Assembly: GCA_964651325.1 (NCBI GenBank)
Contig: CAZYXP010000023.1
Location: 1 to 28,457, forward strand
Direction of reading: 5' to 3'
From: JADFOB01 sp964651325
GTDB taxonomy: Bacteria > Planctomycetota > Phycisphaerae > UBA1845
DNA length: 28,457 bases
A program made the position numbers and the translations under genes. Each line of letters begins with the position of its first letter. The first letter of the stretch is position 1. Below the pieces are notes generated by a model, which did no database searches, was not told the DNA's origin, and saw nothing but the letters and a program-made list of their open reading frames with translations. Positions 9,001-15,601 of the stretch are shown here, in pieces.

Positions 9001-9226
9001 TGAGGGTATTCTCCGCCTCATGCGCCAGCGCCCCAATGGAATTGAGCCCCAAGAACCCGGCGGTTCCCTTTGTGGAATGGATGGCTCGAAAAATCGTGTT
9101 GACCAGTTCCGGGTCGGCATCAGCGCCTCCCTCCTCCATTTCCATGAGCTGACTCTCGATGTCGGCAAGGTGCTCATTGGATTCGGCCACGAAGGACGCG
9201 ATAAGTTCGTCGTTTTCGCCTTGCAT
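6068..9226 (-). CDS. cheA: CheA1, hybrid chemotaxis histidine kinase with two CheW domains and a receiver
   Basis: A 1052-aa CheA. Domains in order: Hpt (P1) with phospho-His H50 in RAIHSTKG; a P2-like alpha/beta domain (about 146-255); a Pro/Ala-rich linker (about 262-318); P3 dimerisation helices (about 320-385); an ATPase domain with N-box HLIRNSVDHG (431-440), G1 DDGAGID (475-481) and G2 GRGVGMD (528-534); a first CheW-like P5 (about 565-748) with a charged insertion of about 50 residues near 631-682; a second CheW-like domain (about 770-900); and a C-terminal receiver with phosphoacceptor D972 (VTDIEMP). It autophosphorylates at H50 and passes phosphate to receivers. Tandem CheW plus REC is unusual and implies an internal phosphate sink or extra array contacts. 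GAGGAA precedes the ATG. It lies 53 bp downstream of the STAS gene. Confidence 0.95.
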   Translation of the reverse strand: MQGENDELIASFVAESNEHLADIESQLMEMEEGGADADPELVNTIFRAIHSTKGTAGFLGLNSIGALAHEAENTLNLIRNNELVPTSAVVDILLRSVDLLRTMVNDVASSNDVDVSDLCVELVAAVRTETAPESQEELNRDVDIRLPSGELTFVMMSLKELVPRQRQGCHIYVLKADLIADVQRMGLNPIQFLNQLYDLGELVESYASTVGIGALSEALPESLILVMLIGSKATREELSEKLHVPISGIYHIASPEETDWGLPAEASTPTERTPTPASAAPPAPQAPLPPKTEEQQLPIAAAKPEKHARSRTASATRQETSLRVNVEVLDKLMNLAGELVLGRNQLLQMVSSTETRGMEAVAARLDQVTSELQEAIMQTRMQAVGTVFNRFVRIVRDLSTNLGKQCSLTIEGKQVELDKAIIEAIGDPLTHLIRNSVDHGVETPAERTAKGKDPTGLIHLSAFHQGGKVNIRIRDDGAGIDGARLREKAVDKGILTQEQSSSMSEAEAVRLIFHPGFSMAKTVTNVSGRGVGMDVVKTNIEKLGGVVDIDTQLGTGTTINIKLPLTLAIIPSMIVRSGDDRFAIPQVNISELVRIKASQVIEKIERVKDAEVLRLRGNLLPLVRLSRVLAAPSKYLDPIPREWKENHRIAIADRRGGTSEDGPTSNESRSGEVRREDTAPGALNIIVVEAGNLRYGLIVDALHDSEEIVVKPLGRHMKSCECLAGATILGDGSVALILDVAGIASHMQLAAPERTEEDARQSEQQQFDDERQSVLLFTYDPTERFGVPMELISRIERIRRQQIDSVGGQEVLQYRGASLPILSLENLIQAKPRPDSEKLCVIVFRVAGREVGLIAPCLDDIRSIPSEIDTVTFREPGVLGSCIVDDKTMRLIDLVEIVSKAHADWFIDEQAKETSEGGVPKILLAEDSTFFRSQMSSFLEASNYDVVGCEDGLVAWNTLQDSDHCFDIVVTDIEMPNMNGLELARKIKGAPSFAHLPIVAVTSLASEEDIQRGMEAGVNDYQIKMDREKLMGAVNRLLKEVKQAAGSPVTSN

Positions 9227-9279
9227 GCTAGGTTCCTCTTGCGTTGGGCACCAAATGTTTGCACACCGCGTTCATGGGA

Positions 9280-9588
9280 TTATTCAGAGCCGCGGACCGT
9301 GAAATGCTGGTCGAGGCGCATGACATGGAATAGGCCGCGAAGATCCTGATTGTCGGTAACGACGGTTAGGGCGCCACCCTTGGACGACAGCGTTTGGTGG
9401 CAGACGACAAAGACGGCCAACCCTTGCGAGTCAATCATATCGACCTCCGCAAGATCGATGGTCAAATCGGTCGCGCCCGATTCGACGAGATCATGAAGGT
9501 TTTGCTTGAAGTCGGATGCGTTGGCGGCTGTGATGACCCCCTTGGGCCGAACGACCGTCGTGTTATCCGTTTTTTGAGTTTCGATCAT
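9280..9588 (-). CDS. STAS-domain anti-sigma factor antagonist (RsbV/SpoIIAA type)
   Basis: A 102-aa single STAS domain. The conserved phosphorylatable Ser is S54 in the DMIDSQGLAVF block, as in RsbV and SpoIIAA. In partner switches the unphosphorylated form binds the anti-sigma kinase and frees its sigma factor. The ATG at 9588 overlaps the stop of the kinase-like gene upstream (ATGA), and GAGGAG lies just before it, so the two are translationally coupled, as expected of a kinase and its substrate. Position between the kinase gene and cheA1 suggests that its phosphorylation is tied to the chemosensory system; that link is inferred. No sigma factor gene is in the window. Confidence 0.9.
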   Translation of the reverse strand: MIETQKTDNTTVVRPKGVITAANASDFKQNLHDLVESGATDLTIDLAEVDMIDSQGLAVFVVCHQTLSSKGGALTVVTDNQDLRGLFHVMRLDQHFTVRGSE

Positions 9589-10052
9589 TTTTGCTCCTCT
9601 GCTGAATCGTTTTCCACTGATGCGCCGGTTGAAACCGGATCGCGCAGTTTCTTCCTCAGGATGGTCTGATTTCCACTTTCGTTGAAGCTCAGGCCATCAG
9701 AATAGATGCTCATGAGCGCAAGGCCGCGTCCACCGTCGCCGTCGAGGCTGTCGAAGCCGGGACCACGGTTCGCCCAGGCGAATCCTGGTCCGGAATCCTC
9801 TACCGTTAAGGTGACGTCGGCGGCCCCCACTTCCAGCGTCAGCTTGACAGTCTTGTCGGGGTTCGTGCCACTGCCGTGCGTCACGGCATTAAGCATGGAT
9901 TCCCGCAGGAGAATCCGCAATCCGAATGCGTCCACCGCAACATTGTGGGCTTCTAGATAGGCGGCAAGGCGTTCGTCCGCACGGTCGATCCCATCCAGCG
10001 TAGCGGACATGGTCAACTCAAATCGAGATTTTGTTTCGTTCACCGCAAACAT
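9585..10052 (-). CDS. RsbW/SpoIIAB-like serine-protein kinase (GHKL ATPase, anti-sigma type)
   Basis: A 155-aa stand-alone HATPase_c protein. It has an N-box ESMLNAVTHG (51-60), a G1 motif EDSGPGF (85-91) and a G2 motif GGRGLALM (107-114). The first half lacks a His phosphoacceptor, so it is of the RsbW/SpoIIAB type, which phosphorylates a STAS antagonist on Ser and can hold a sigma factor. GGAGGAA lies 6 nt ahead of the ATG. The gene is 20 bp downstream of the PP2C phosphatase gene and overlaps the STAS gene by 4 bp, giving the order phosphatase, kinase, antagonist. The C-terminal about 20 residues (SVENDSAEEQK end) are acidic and probably disordered. Whether it binds a sigma factor or another partner cannot be told. 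Confidence 0.9.
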   Translation of the reverse strand: MFAVNETKSRFELTMSATLDGIDRADERLAAYLEAHNVAVDAFGLRILLRESMLNAVTHGSGTNPDKTVKLTLEVGAADVTLTVEDSGPGFAWANRGPGFDSLDGDGGRGLALMSIYSDGLSFNESGNQTILRKKLRDPVSTGASVENDSAEEQK

Positions 10053-10072
10053 CGAACGTTCCTCCGTCGCCG

Positions 10073-11317
10073 CTAGAATTCGATCCCGAGTAAAACAACA
10101 TCGTCAGCTACGCTTCCATCGTTTTCTTCCAGCAGCTCGTCTACGACGAAGTCCACGGCCTCTTGCAGGCTCTGATCGCTTTTTGAGGCAAGAAGTTCGC
10201 CCACTCGATCCATGCCGTATGCGCGGCTGCCTTCCTTGCCCTCGGGATCGGTCCAGCCCTCGATAAGGCCGTCCGAATACAAATAGAGACGATCCAAGGG
10301 ATGCACGTTTAGCGTCGAGGATTCGCACAACACGGACTCGTGCATGCCCAGAATGTCTCCGGTAAGATCAATCGCCTGGATTTGGCCGCCATGTTCGTGG
10401 AAGAGCGGCGCCGGATGCCCGGCACAGATAATCTCCAATGTGCGTGCGGAGGTGCACAGCTTCGCGTAGCACGCTGTGACGTACTGGCCGGCCGGTAGAA
10501 ATTTGGTCAGCCCGCCGTTTAGCAGCAACATCGTCTCGGAAACGGTAAGGGCCTCGCTCGTAAAGTTGGCCGTCAGCGCCTTCATCGCGCCAGTCAGGTA
10601 GGCGACGCCCAGGTCGTGCCCAGAAACATCGGCCACCATGAACCCAAACTGATCGTCCGAGAGGCGCACGATATCGTAGAAATCACCCCCGGCCTCATAG
10701 GCAGGCATGAACCGGACGCCCGTCTTGATCTCCTCAAAGGTTGACGACCGCAAAATGCGTTCTTGCCCGGTTTTGACTTGATCCAGACGGCCCGCCTGGT
10801 GCTTGACCGTTTCGGTCAGCATGATGGCTTGACGCTGAATCTGATTATGCGCCTCGGCGAGATCAAGGTGGACTCGAATCCTGGCCAATAGCTCGTCGCG
10901 ATCGAGCGGTTTGGTGATGTAGTCGGAGCCGCCGACCGCGAAGCCCTTCTGCTTGTCGCTGCTCGAGGTCGATCCGGTGAGAAAAAACACCGGCACATTG
11001 TTGAAAGCAGGGTCGGCGCGTAAGAGGCGACACACTTCGTGGCCGTGCAAGTCCGGCATTTCGCAATCCAAAAGAATGAGGTCCGGGCGGCTGTGCTGCG
11101 CCTTGTTCAACGCCTCTCGGCCGCCATCAGCCATGGTCAGCGTGTATCCCTCAGAGCGAAGCACGGTTGAGATAAGTAGCCTCATGAATTCGTCATCATC
11201 CACGACCAGAATGTGTTTGGCGATCGCGTGGAATTTGCCTGCCGGGTGCGGGGCCGCTCGGGACGCGGGCCCAGACGCCATGGCCAATGCAACCGGTTGT
11301 TCCTTGTCGTACGTCAC
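10073..11317 (-). CDS. Receiver-PP2C protein phosphatase (RsbU/HsbR-like)
   Basis: A 414-aa response regulator with a PPM/PP2C serine phosphatase output. The receiver (about 35-150) has D40-D42 and phosphoacceptor D84 in ILLDCEMP, with K137-P. A coiled-coil linker covers about 152-190. The PP2C domain (about 195-413) has metal-binding Asp in GGDFYD (D212), VADVSG (D230), SDGLIE (D349) and ADD (D405/D406). Such proteins dephosphorylate STAS antagonists, here probably the neighbour at 9280, and the receiver would let a CheA control this. I chose the GTG at 11317 because GGAG lies 5 nt upstream; the frame is open to a TTG at 11353, and an ATG at 11281 is also possible. It is the first gene of the leftward operon. 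Confidence 0.9.
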   Translation of the reverse strand: MTYDKEQPVALAMASGPASRAAPHPAGKFHAIAKHILVVDDDEFMRLLISTVLRSEGYTLTMADGGREALNKAQHSRPDLILLDCEMPDLHGHEVCRLLRADPAFNNVPVFFLTGSTSSSDKQKGFAVGGSDYITKPLDRDELLARIRVHLDLAEAHNQIQRQAIMLTETVKHQAGRLDQVKTGQERILRSSTFEEIKTGVRFMPAYEAGGDFYDIVRLSDDQFGFMVADVSGHDLGVAYLTGAMKALTANFTSEALTVSETMLLLNGGLTKFLPAGQYVTACYAKLCTSARTLEIICAGHPAPLFHEHGGQIQAIDLTGDILGMHESVLCESSTLNVHPLDRLYLYSDGLIEGWTDPEGKEGSRAYGMDRVGELLASKSDQSLQEAVDFVVDELLEENDGSVADDVVLLGIEF

Positions 11318-11864
11318 GCTTGCTCCGCAAGAATATGATGCACACAGTACCAAAGGCTATATCCAGCGCGGCTTAGCTCTTGGGCGGCATCTGTGCGACG
11401 TCATGGGTCGAGAACACATGTTTCTTCGGCAACCCTCCTGTGCGGATTCAGCCGGCCTGCACTCAACGCTTGTCCTTCGCCAACGTCCGAGAAAAATCGG
11501 CATGGATTGGGCCAAGCTGAGACCCGATTCGCCGTGCCAGATGCGAAAGTGACGGATTGGAGATTGGCCCTTACCGGGTGCCGCGGCATGAAGGAGGAAT
11601 TGCCACCGACGCGGAAGAATTGACGAGCGCATCCCCGCCAATGCGATACGTACGAAAACTGGGCGATCGCCCGCATCTCAGCCTGCCGCATCTTCGGCAT
11701 GGCCCATAATCGGACGCCAGTAGGACAGGTTTGGGGCACTCGGGTCGCCAAGAGGCGGGAAGTCGGATTTCAAGATTGGTGCGCAAAGGACCGATCACGT
11801 TAGAACGGCTGAAAGAGCCAAGTGCGCGGCGGTTTCTGTTCATCTCCGATTGGAAGGACATGCT
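11318..11864. other. Divergent intergenic region between the phosphatase operon and the envelope block
   Basis: 547 bp without a convincing gene. Short open frames on both strands have no recognisable domains and lack good ribosome binding sites with start codons. It must carry the promoter of the leftward che/partner-switch operon and that of the rightward cytochrome/porin genes, but no strong sigma-70 pair stands out. A perfect 12-bp palindrome GGGCGATCGCCC is at 11661-11672. Its length suggests a sizeable control region or a decayed gene. Confidence 0.5.
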
Positions 11865-12410
11865 ATGGTTGCGACACTACAGGAGGAGCCATGCTATGGC
11901 AGGCAAGAGCGGCGTAGGACGGCCATAGGGGCGGTGCTCGCCGTTGTGTGGCTTACGCTGGTGGGTGGGTGCCTCGCCGAACTGCGTGTGTACGATACGG
12001 CTCCCACGGGGCGCGCCGCCCTGGCTCCGATTTGTTGCCAAGCATTGCATGACGTCATGGGGCAAATCGACAAGACCTACCGCCGCGCGCAGCGCATGCC
12101 CGTACGCCGGATGAGGGACCGAAAATTCGCCATCATGGAAGAACACGCACGCCGGATCGCTGGGCATGCATCAGAGATCATGGATTCGGCGGACCTCACC
12201 AATTCAAATGCCGAGGACAACGCGACGTTCGGGAGGCTCGCCAGTTTGCTGGCGACCAACGCCGCTTCGCTTGCGGATGCGGCCGCCGCCAAGAATCGCG
12301 CGGGAGTGCGGCAGGCGTTCGCCAGGCTCACCTCGACGTGCAACAGTTGTCATGCGGCGTTTCGAGGGCAACACAGCATTGACCATACCCACGAGGGAGG
12401 ACGCCCATGA
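11865..12410 (+). CDS. Cytochrome c'-like (class II type) c-heme lipoprotein
   Basis: 181 aa. The N-terminus has a basic patch (RRR at 17-19), a hydrophobic stretch and a lipobox LVGGC, so C36 would be lipidated and the protein anchored in the envelope. The remainder is helical and ends with a heme-binding CNSCH motif (159-163) followed by AAFRG; a C-terminal CxxCH in a small helical protein is the layout of cytochrome c prime/class II. Role: electron transfer or ligand (NO/CO) binding; which of these is open. I chose the ATG at 11865 because GGAAGGA lies 6 nt upstream and it keeps the basic signal-peptide N-region. An in-frame GTG at 11934 would drop it. Its 3' end overlaps the porin start by 4 bp (ATGA). 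Confidence 0.75.
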   Translation: MVATLQEEPCYGRQERRRTAIGAVLAVVWLTLVGGCLAELRVYDTAPTGRAALAPICCQALHDVMGQIDKTYRRAQRMPVRRMRDRKFAIMEEHARRIAGHASEIMDSADLTNSNAEDNATFGRLASLLATNAASLADAAAAKNRAGVRQAFARLTSTCNSCHAAFRGQHSIDHTHEGGRP

Positions 12411-13732
12411 TACGCCGCGAAAACTTCCTGCTGTTTCTCTTCTCGCCGATCGTCGTATTGGCGAATGAATTCGATGAATCTTCGTCCGCCGCACAGGCGG
12501 ATTCGGCTTCGGCGGAACAAACGGAGGAGACTGAGGAGAGGCAAGCCACACTCTTTGACTTCAACAACGATCGGCTGACCGGTGATTGGGGCGGATTCCG
12601 AACATCGATGGAAGACAAAGGGATTGAACTCGGTATCTCGCTGACACACATTTACCAGCACAATGTGCACGGCGGAGTGCAAACCCACCACGGGCACAGA
12701 ATCAGCGGAAGCGCGGATTACGAGTTAACGCTGGACTTTGAGGCCCTGGGCCTCTGGTCGGGCGGCATGTTCTATGTGCTGGCCGAGAGTGATTGGAACG
12801 ATGGAATCGGAGAGGATCGGGTCGGCAGCCTGTTCGGCGTCAACGGAGATGCGGGCGGGGACATATCCATCGTTGTCGATGAAGCCTGGTACGAGCACTC
12901 GCTGTTTGACGGCAACGTCCGATTTCGCATTGGAAAGATGGACGTCGGCGTCGATTTCGAAACCAATGCCTACGCCAACGATGAGACGGCCCAATTTCTG
13001 AACCCCGCGATGGTTAACAACGCGACCGTTCCCATGCCCGACTTTGGGCTGGGCGCTCAACTCGTGTTTGAACCGACGGACTGGTTCTACTTGGGGCTCG
13101 TTGTGGCAGATGCGCAGGCAGACGGTCGCGAGACAGGTTTCCGGACTACGTTTCATGATGAAGACTACTTCTTCGCAGCGCTCGAGGTCGGGTTCCTGCC
13201 AACCTTCAACAGCAATCGGGGCTCGTTGCCCGGCGGCTATCGTTTCGGACTCTGGTATGACGGGCAGCCGAAGGATCGCTTTTTCAATGATTTGGATGGG
13301 CGACTGACCACCGTGCCGGTCAAACGTGACGATGTCGGCTTCTATATAAGCATGGATCAGATGCTTTACAAAGAAGTTACCGATGACGATTCGGACACGC
13401 AGGGCTTGGGCCTGTTCACGCGATACGGGTTTGCCCATGAAGAGGCCAACGAGGTGGAACACTTCTGGAGCATCGGCGCCCAATACCAAGGAATGATCCC
13501 GAGCCGAGACGACGACGTCGTGGGCTTGGGCTTCGCACAAGGGATTCTGAGTGACGATCTGCGCGCCCTCGAGGGCGGCGATCGGGAGTCGGTCTATGAA
13601 TTGTACTATGCCGCTCCGGTTCACCCATGGTTGGTGATTACAGCGGATCTTCAATACATCGTTAGCCCCGGCGCCGATAAGAACGGTCGTGACGCGTTCG
13701 TGGCCGGCATTCGTTTGCAAATGTCGTTTTGA
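12407..13732 (+). CDS. OprB-family carbohydrate-type porin
   Basis: A 441-aa outer-membrane beta-barrel. A signal peptide ends near VLA (17-19), then an acidic, low-complexity stretch (20-47). The OprB-typical block LTGDWGGFR begins at about residue 57, followed by a GIELG strand and a long series of amphipathic strands with aromatic girdles. The protein ends with Phe, the Omp assembly signal. OprB porins pass sugars or other small solutes across the outer membrane; the substrate is not predictable. Translation is coupled to the cytochrome gene by an ATGA overlap. The gene is followed by a 9-bp hairpin (13739-13765) and then a small protein gene. Presence of this family is direct evidence of a diderm cell. 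Confidence 0.88.
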   Translation: MIRRENFLLFLFSPIVVLANEFDESSSAAQADSASAEQTEETEERQATLFDFNNDRLTGDWGGFRTSMEDKGIELGISLTHIYQHNVHGGVQTHHGHRISGSADYELTLDFEALGLWSGGMFYVLAESDWNDGIGEDRVGSLFGVNGDAGGDISIVVDEAWYEHSLFDGNVRFRIGKMDVGVDFETNAYANDETAQFLNPAMVNNATVPMPDFGLGAQLVFEPTDWFYLGLVVADAQADGRETGFRTTFHDEDYFFAALEVGFLPTFNSNRGSLPGGYRFGLWYDGQPKDRFFNDLDGRLTTVPVKRDDVGFYISMDQMLYKEVTDDDSDTQGLGLFTRYGFAHEEANEVEHFWSIGAQYQGMIPSRDDDVVGLGFAQGILSDDLRALEGGDRESVYELYYAAPVHPWLVITADLQYIVSPGADKNGRDAFVAGIRLQMSF

Positions 13733-13738
13733 ACCTGA

Positions 13739-13765
13739 GCATGTGCATGTAACTCTTGCACATGC
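13739..13765 (+). other. Hairpin between the porin and the small protein gene
   Basis: Perfect 9-bp arms GCATGTGCA and TGCACATGC flank a 9-nt loop, starting 7 nt after the porin stop. No T-run follows, and the next gene's AGGAG is only 7 nt downstream (13773), so it is more likely an mRNA-stability or attenuation element than a full terminator. Confidence 0.5.
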
Positions 13766-13782
13766 GGATATAGGAGCCAGTC

Positions 13783-13971
13783 ATGCTAAAGAAAATGAAG
13801 CGTTGGATTGTGATTCTGGCGGCCTCGGGGCCTGTGATATATGGTGCGAGCTGCAGCACGCAACTGCGTGACGCGGCCGCCGCGGGCGTGTTCGACTTCG
13901 TAACGGGCACAACCACCGATACGTTATCGGCACTAGCGCCTATCAGCGGATTGTTTGCAGGCGCTGAGTAG
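13783..13971 (+). CDS. Small envelope protein of unknown function (62 aa)
   Basis: I do not recognise the family. The protein starts MLKKMKRW, a basic N-region, followed by a hydrophobic segment (about 9-22) and a Cys at 24 (GASC), which gives a poor lipobox; a signal peptide or membrane anchor is likely either way. The mature part is small, rich in Ala, Thr and Gly, and has a DFVTGTTTDTLSAL stretch (38-51). AGGAG lies 6 nt before the ATG, so the gene is credible despite its length. It stands 50 bp behind the porin, beyond a hairpin. Such short anchored proteins are common in planctomycete genomes, in my recollection, but I cannot verify a homologue here. Confidence 0.65.
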   Translation: MLKKMKRWIVILAASGPVIYGASCSTQLRDAAAAGVFDFVTGTTTDTLSALAPISGLFAGAE

Positions 13972-14039
13972 TTCGGGTTCCGATTGGCAAGGTCTTGACG
14001 CCTCGGGTCCGTGCCGGGACGCGACACCGCACGCCTTCG

Positions 14040-14068
14040 TTGATTCCGCCCCAACGGCTGCCTAGACT
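14040..14068 (+). promoter_or_regulatory. Putative sigma-70-like promoter of the helical lipoprotein gene
   Basis: TTGATT (14040-14045) and TAGACT (14063-14068) are spaced by exactly 17 bp and each match the consensus at four of six positions. The predicted transcript start near 14075 lies inside an inverted repeat (14067-14099), about 50 nt upstream of the ATG at 14127. Confidence 0.45.
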
Positions 14069-14099
14069 GAAACAATGGTGAACGTCACCGAGGTTTCAG
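14067..14099 (+). promoter_or_regulatory. Imperfect 33-bp dyad at the predicted transcription start
   Basis: Arms CTGAAAC and GTTTCAG (7 bp, perfect) enclose a second perfect pair GGTGA and TCACC around ACG, with a 3-by-3 mismatch between them. It overlaps the -10 edge and start site of the putative promoter and could be an operator or a 5' untranslated hairpin. No T-run follows. Confidence 0.5.
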
Positions 14100-14126
14100 A
14101 TATCAGGCCAGAGGAGGTCGATAGCA

Positions 14127-14582
14127 ATGTTCAAAGCAATCCGCCATTCGAGCATCGTCGCAATGGCCACGGGAGTCCTTTTTCTGGGTGCCTGTGCCGC
14201 TGACGGCAATACCGCACGCATCAGCCAATCCGCCACGGGTATGCACGAAGTTTCGGCACTGTATGGCCGGGTGACCATGCACCAGCGTCGTGCGGTCCGC
14301 AAGCCCGTTCGGGAGGCTCGATCCCGCGCCCTGCGGCTTCTCGGCGCCAAAGCCGAGCAACTGCTCGCGGAAACCGGACCTTGGGATTCCGATGCCCGTC
14401 TGACGTCGGTGGCAGTCGCCGATCGCGACGGCGTGCGTGCTTCTGTCAAATCTTTTCGTGCGTCGCTGACCGGTTTGGCCGTGGCCGCCCGATCTGCCCG
14501 TATGGCGGAAGTTCGGCGACAGTATTCATCGGCCATGAATTCTTACGGAAAACTATCAGCCGTGACCTCGACGACCGATTAG
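14127..14582 (+). CDS. Helical lipoprotein of unknown function (151 aa)
   Basis: No family recognised. A signal peptide of the lipoprotein type ends in the lipobox FLGAC, giving lipidated C23. The mature part is Ala/Arg/Ser-rich and predicted helical, with three or four amphipathic helices and no Cys, His pair or other catalytic signature; the helical, Arg-rich style is loosely like the cytochrome lipoprotein at 11865 but there is no CxxCH. AGGAGG lies 9 nt before the ATG. It has its own putative promoter and dyad upstream, and precedes the protease gene by 100 bp. A structural or chaperone-like role in the periplasm is conceivable but unsupported. Confidence 0.7.
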   Translation: MFKAIRHSSIVAMATGVLFLGACAADGNTARISQSATGMHEVSALYGRVTMHQRRAVRKPVREARSRALRLLGAKAEQLLAETGPWDSDARLTSVAVADRDGVRASVKSFRASLTGLAVAARSARMAEVRRQYSSAMNSYGKLSAVTSTTD

Positions 14583-14682
14583 CGGACGCTGAGGATCGTC
14601 GTGGCCTGCAGCCGCGAAATGCCGCCATTCGTATCGTAAATTTCTTCTGCCGGAAATCCATCCGGCGGGAGGGGCGTTTGCG

Positions 14683-15531
14683 ATGCGAATTGCGGCTTTT
14701 TTGTGCGCCGTGGCCGTGTGCACTGTGTGCGGATGCGCGTCAGGGCAACGCGCATCCTACCTGGCAGCCAGACAGCAATGGCAAGCCTTGTGCGACAGGA
14801 TGCCGCAAGCCGGCATTTCGGATCACACTGCGGCCGTTGAGCCGACCCGGGTTGATTCAGGTCGGCAGGGTGCCCTCAAGCGAACGGCCGAGCGCGTCCA
14901 GAGCTCGGTCGTGTGGGTCAAGACTACCCCGCAACCATCTCCCACTACGACCCTGGCGGGGCTGCATACGTATGGCGTCTCCAACCGATCTGGTGGCAGC
15001 GGCGTCGTCATCTCGGCCGGCGGCCTGATCCTGACGAATGAACACGTAGTGCGTCACGCGGATCGCATCACGGTCGTGTTTCGCGACGGTAGGGAGTGTC
15101 CGGTTCAAGCGGTGGTCGCCCACGCTCGGCTGGATCTTGCCGTCCTGCGCATCGACTCCGACGGATTGACGCCGCTGGTTCCCTCGCGTGCGATGGTCCG
15201 GCCGCGGGATGCCGTGGTGGCGGTCTCCGCAGAAGGCCACGATGGCGCGCATCAATTCCGGTCAGGAGTCTTGACGAATCCGCGTGTTTCACTTCAACGT
15301 GAGCTCGACCCCTCTGGTAGGCGCGACTACAACGATCTCCTTGAGAGCACTGTCTCGCTCGAGCCCGGTTTTAGCGGCGGGCCGCTGCTGACGGCGCGCG
15401 GCGCGTTTGTGGGAATCAACGTAGCGGTTACGGGGCAAGGTCGTCGACGTGAAACGCGGGGCTACGCGATTGCGTTTGACGATAGGAATCGAGAGGCCAT
15501 CGGACAACTCTCGCTCGCGGCAAGCCGGTAG
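14683..15531 (+). CDS. DegP/HtrA-like trypsin-fold serine protease without PDZ domain
   Basis: A 282-aa secreted protease. The signal peptide ends in VCGC, a possible lipobox with C18. The trypsin-like domain (about 65-275) shows the full triad: H121 in ILTNEHVV, D151 in HARLDLAVL and S231 in PGFSGGPLL, with the oxyanion Gly before it. HtrA proteins degrade or refold damaged envelope proteins; this one stops after the protease domain, so it lacks the PDZ domains that normally gate substrate and oligomer. The ATG at 14683 follows GGGAGGGG at a loose spacing of about 8-10 nt. A 6-bp hairpin (14649-14666) lies immediately upstream. It closes the rightward envelope block and converges on cheW2. 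Confidence 0.88.
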   Translation: MRIAAFLCAVAVCTVCGCASGQRASYLAARQQWQALCDRMPQAGISDHTAAVEPTRVDSGRQGALKRTAERVQSSVVWVKTTPQPSPTTTLAGLHTYGVSNRSGGSGVVISAGGLILTNEHVVRHADRITVVFRDGRECPVQAVVAHARLDLAVLRIDSDGLTPLVPSRAMVRPRDAVVAVSAEGHDGAHQFRSGVLTNPRVSLQRELDPSGRRDYNDLLESTVSLEPGFSGGPLLTARGAFVGINVAVTGQGRRRETRGYAIAFDDRNREAIGQLSLAASR

Positions 15532-15553
15532 GGCGGACGGGCCGACTCCTCAG

Positions 15554-15574
15554 GCTGATCGCTGATCGCTGATC
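15554..15574. repeat. Three tandem copies of GCTGATC
   Basis: A 7-bp unit is repeated three times without gap in the 70-bp space between the converging protease and cheW2 genes. It sits inside a loose inverted pair GGCCGA (15540-15545) and TCGGCC (15583-15588). It may be slippage-prone or part of a bidirectional terminator; no T-run is present. Confidence 0.6.
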
Positions 15575-15601
15575 GCATCTTCTCGGCCTTGGCTAATAGG
15601 G

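Noticed and set aside
11661..11672. GGGCGATCGCCC, containing the HIP1-type octamer GCGATCGC
   Set aside because: HIP1 abundance is a cyanobacterial genome feature; one copy here carries no evidence of function or lineage.
11401..11751. Open frame of 116 codons on the - strand in the 11318-11864 gap
   Set aside because: No good ribosome binding site, no recognisable domain, Arg/Pro-rich in the manner of a random GC-rich frame.
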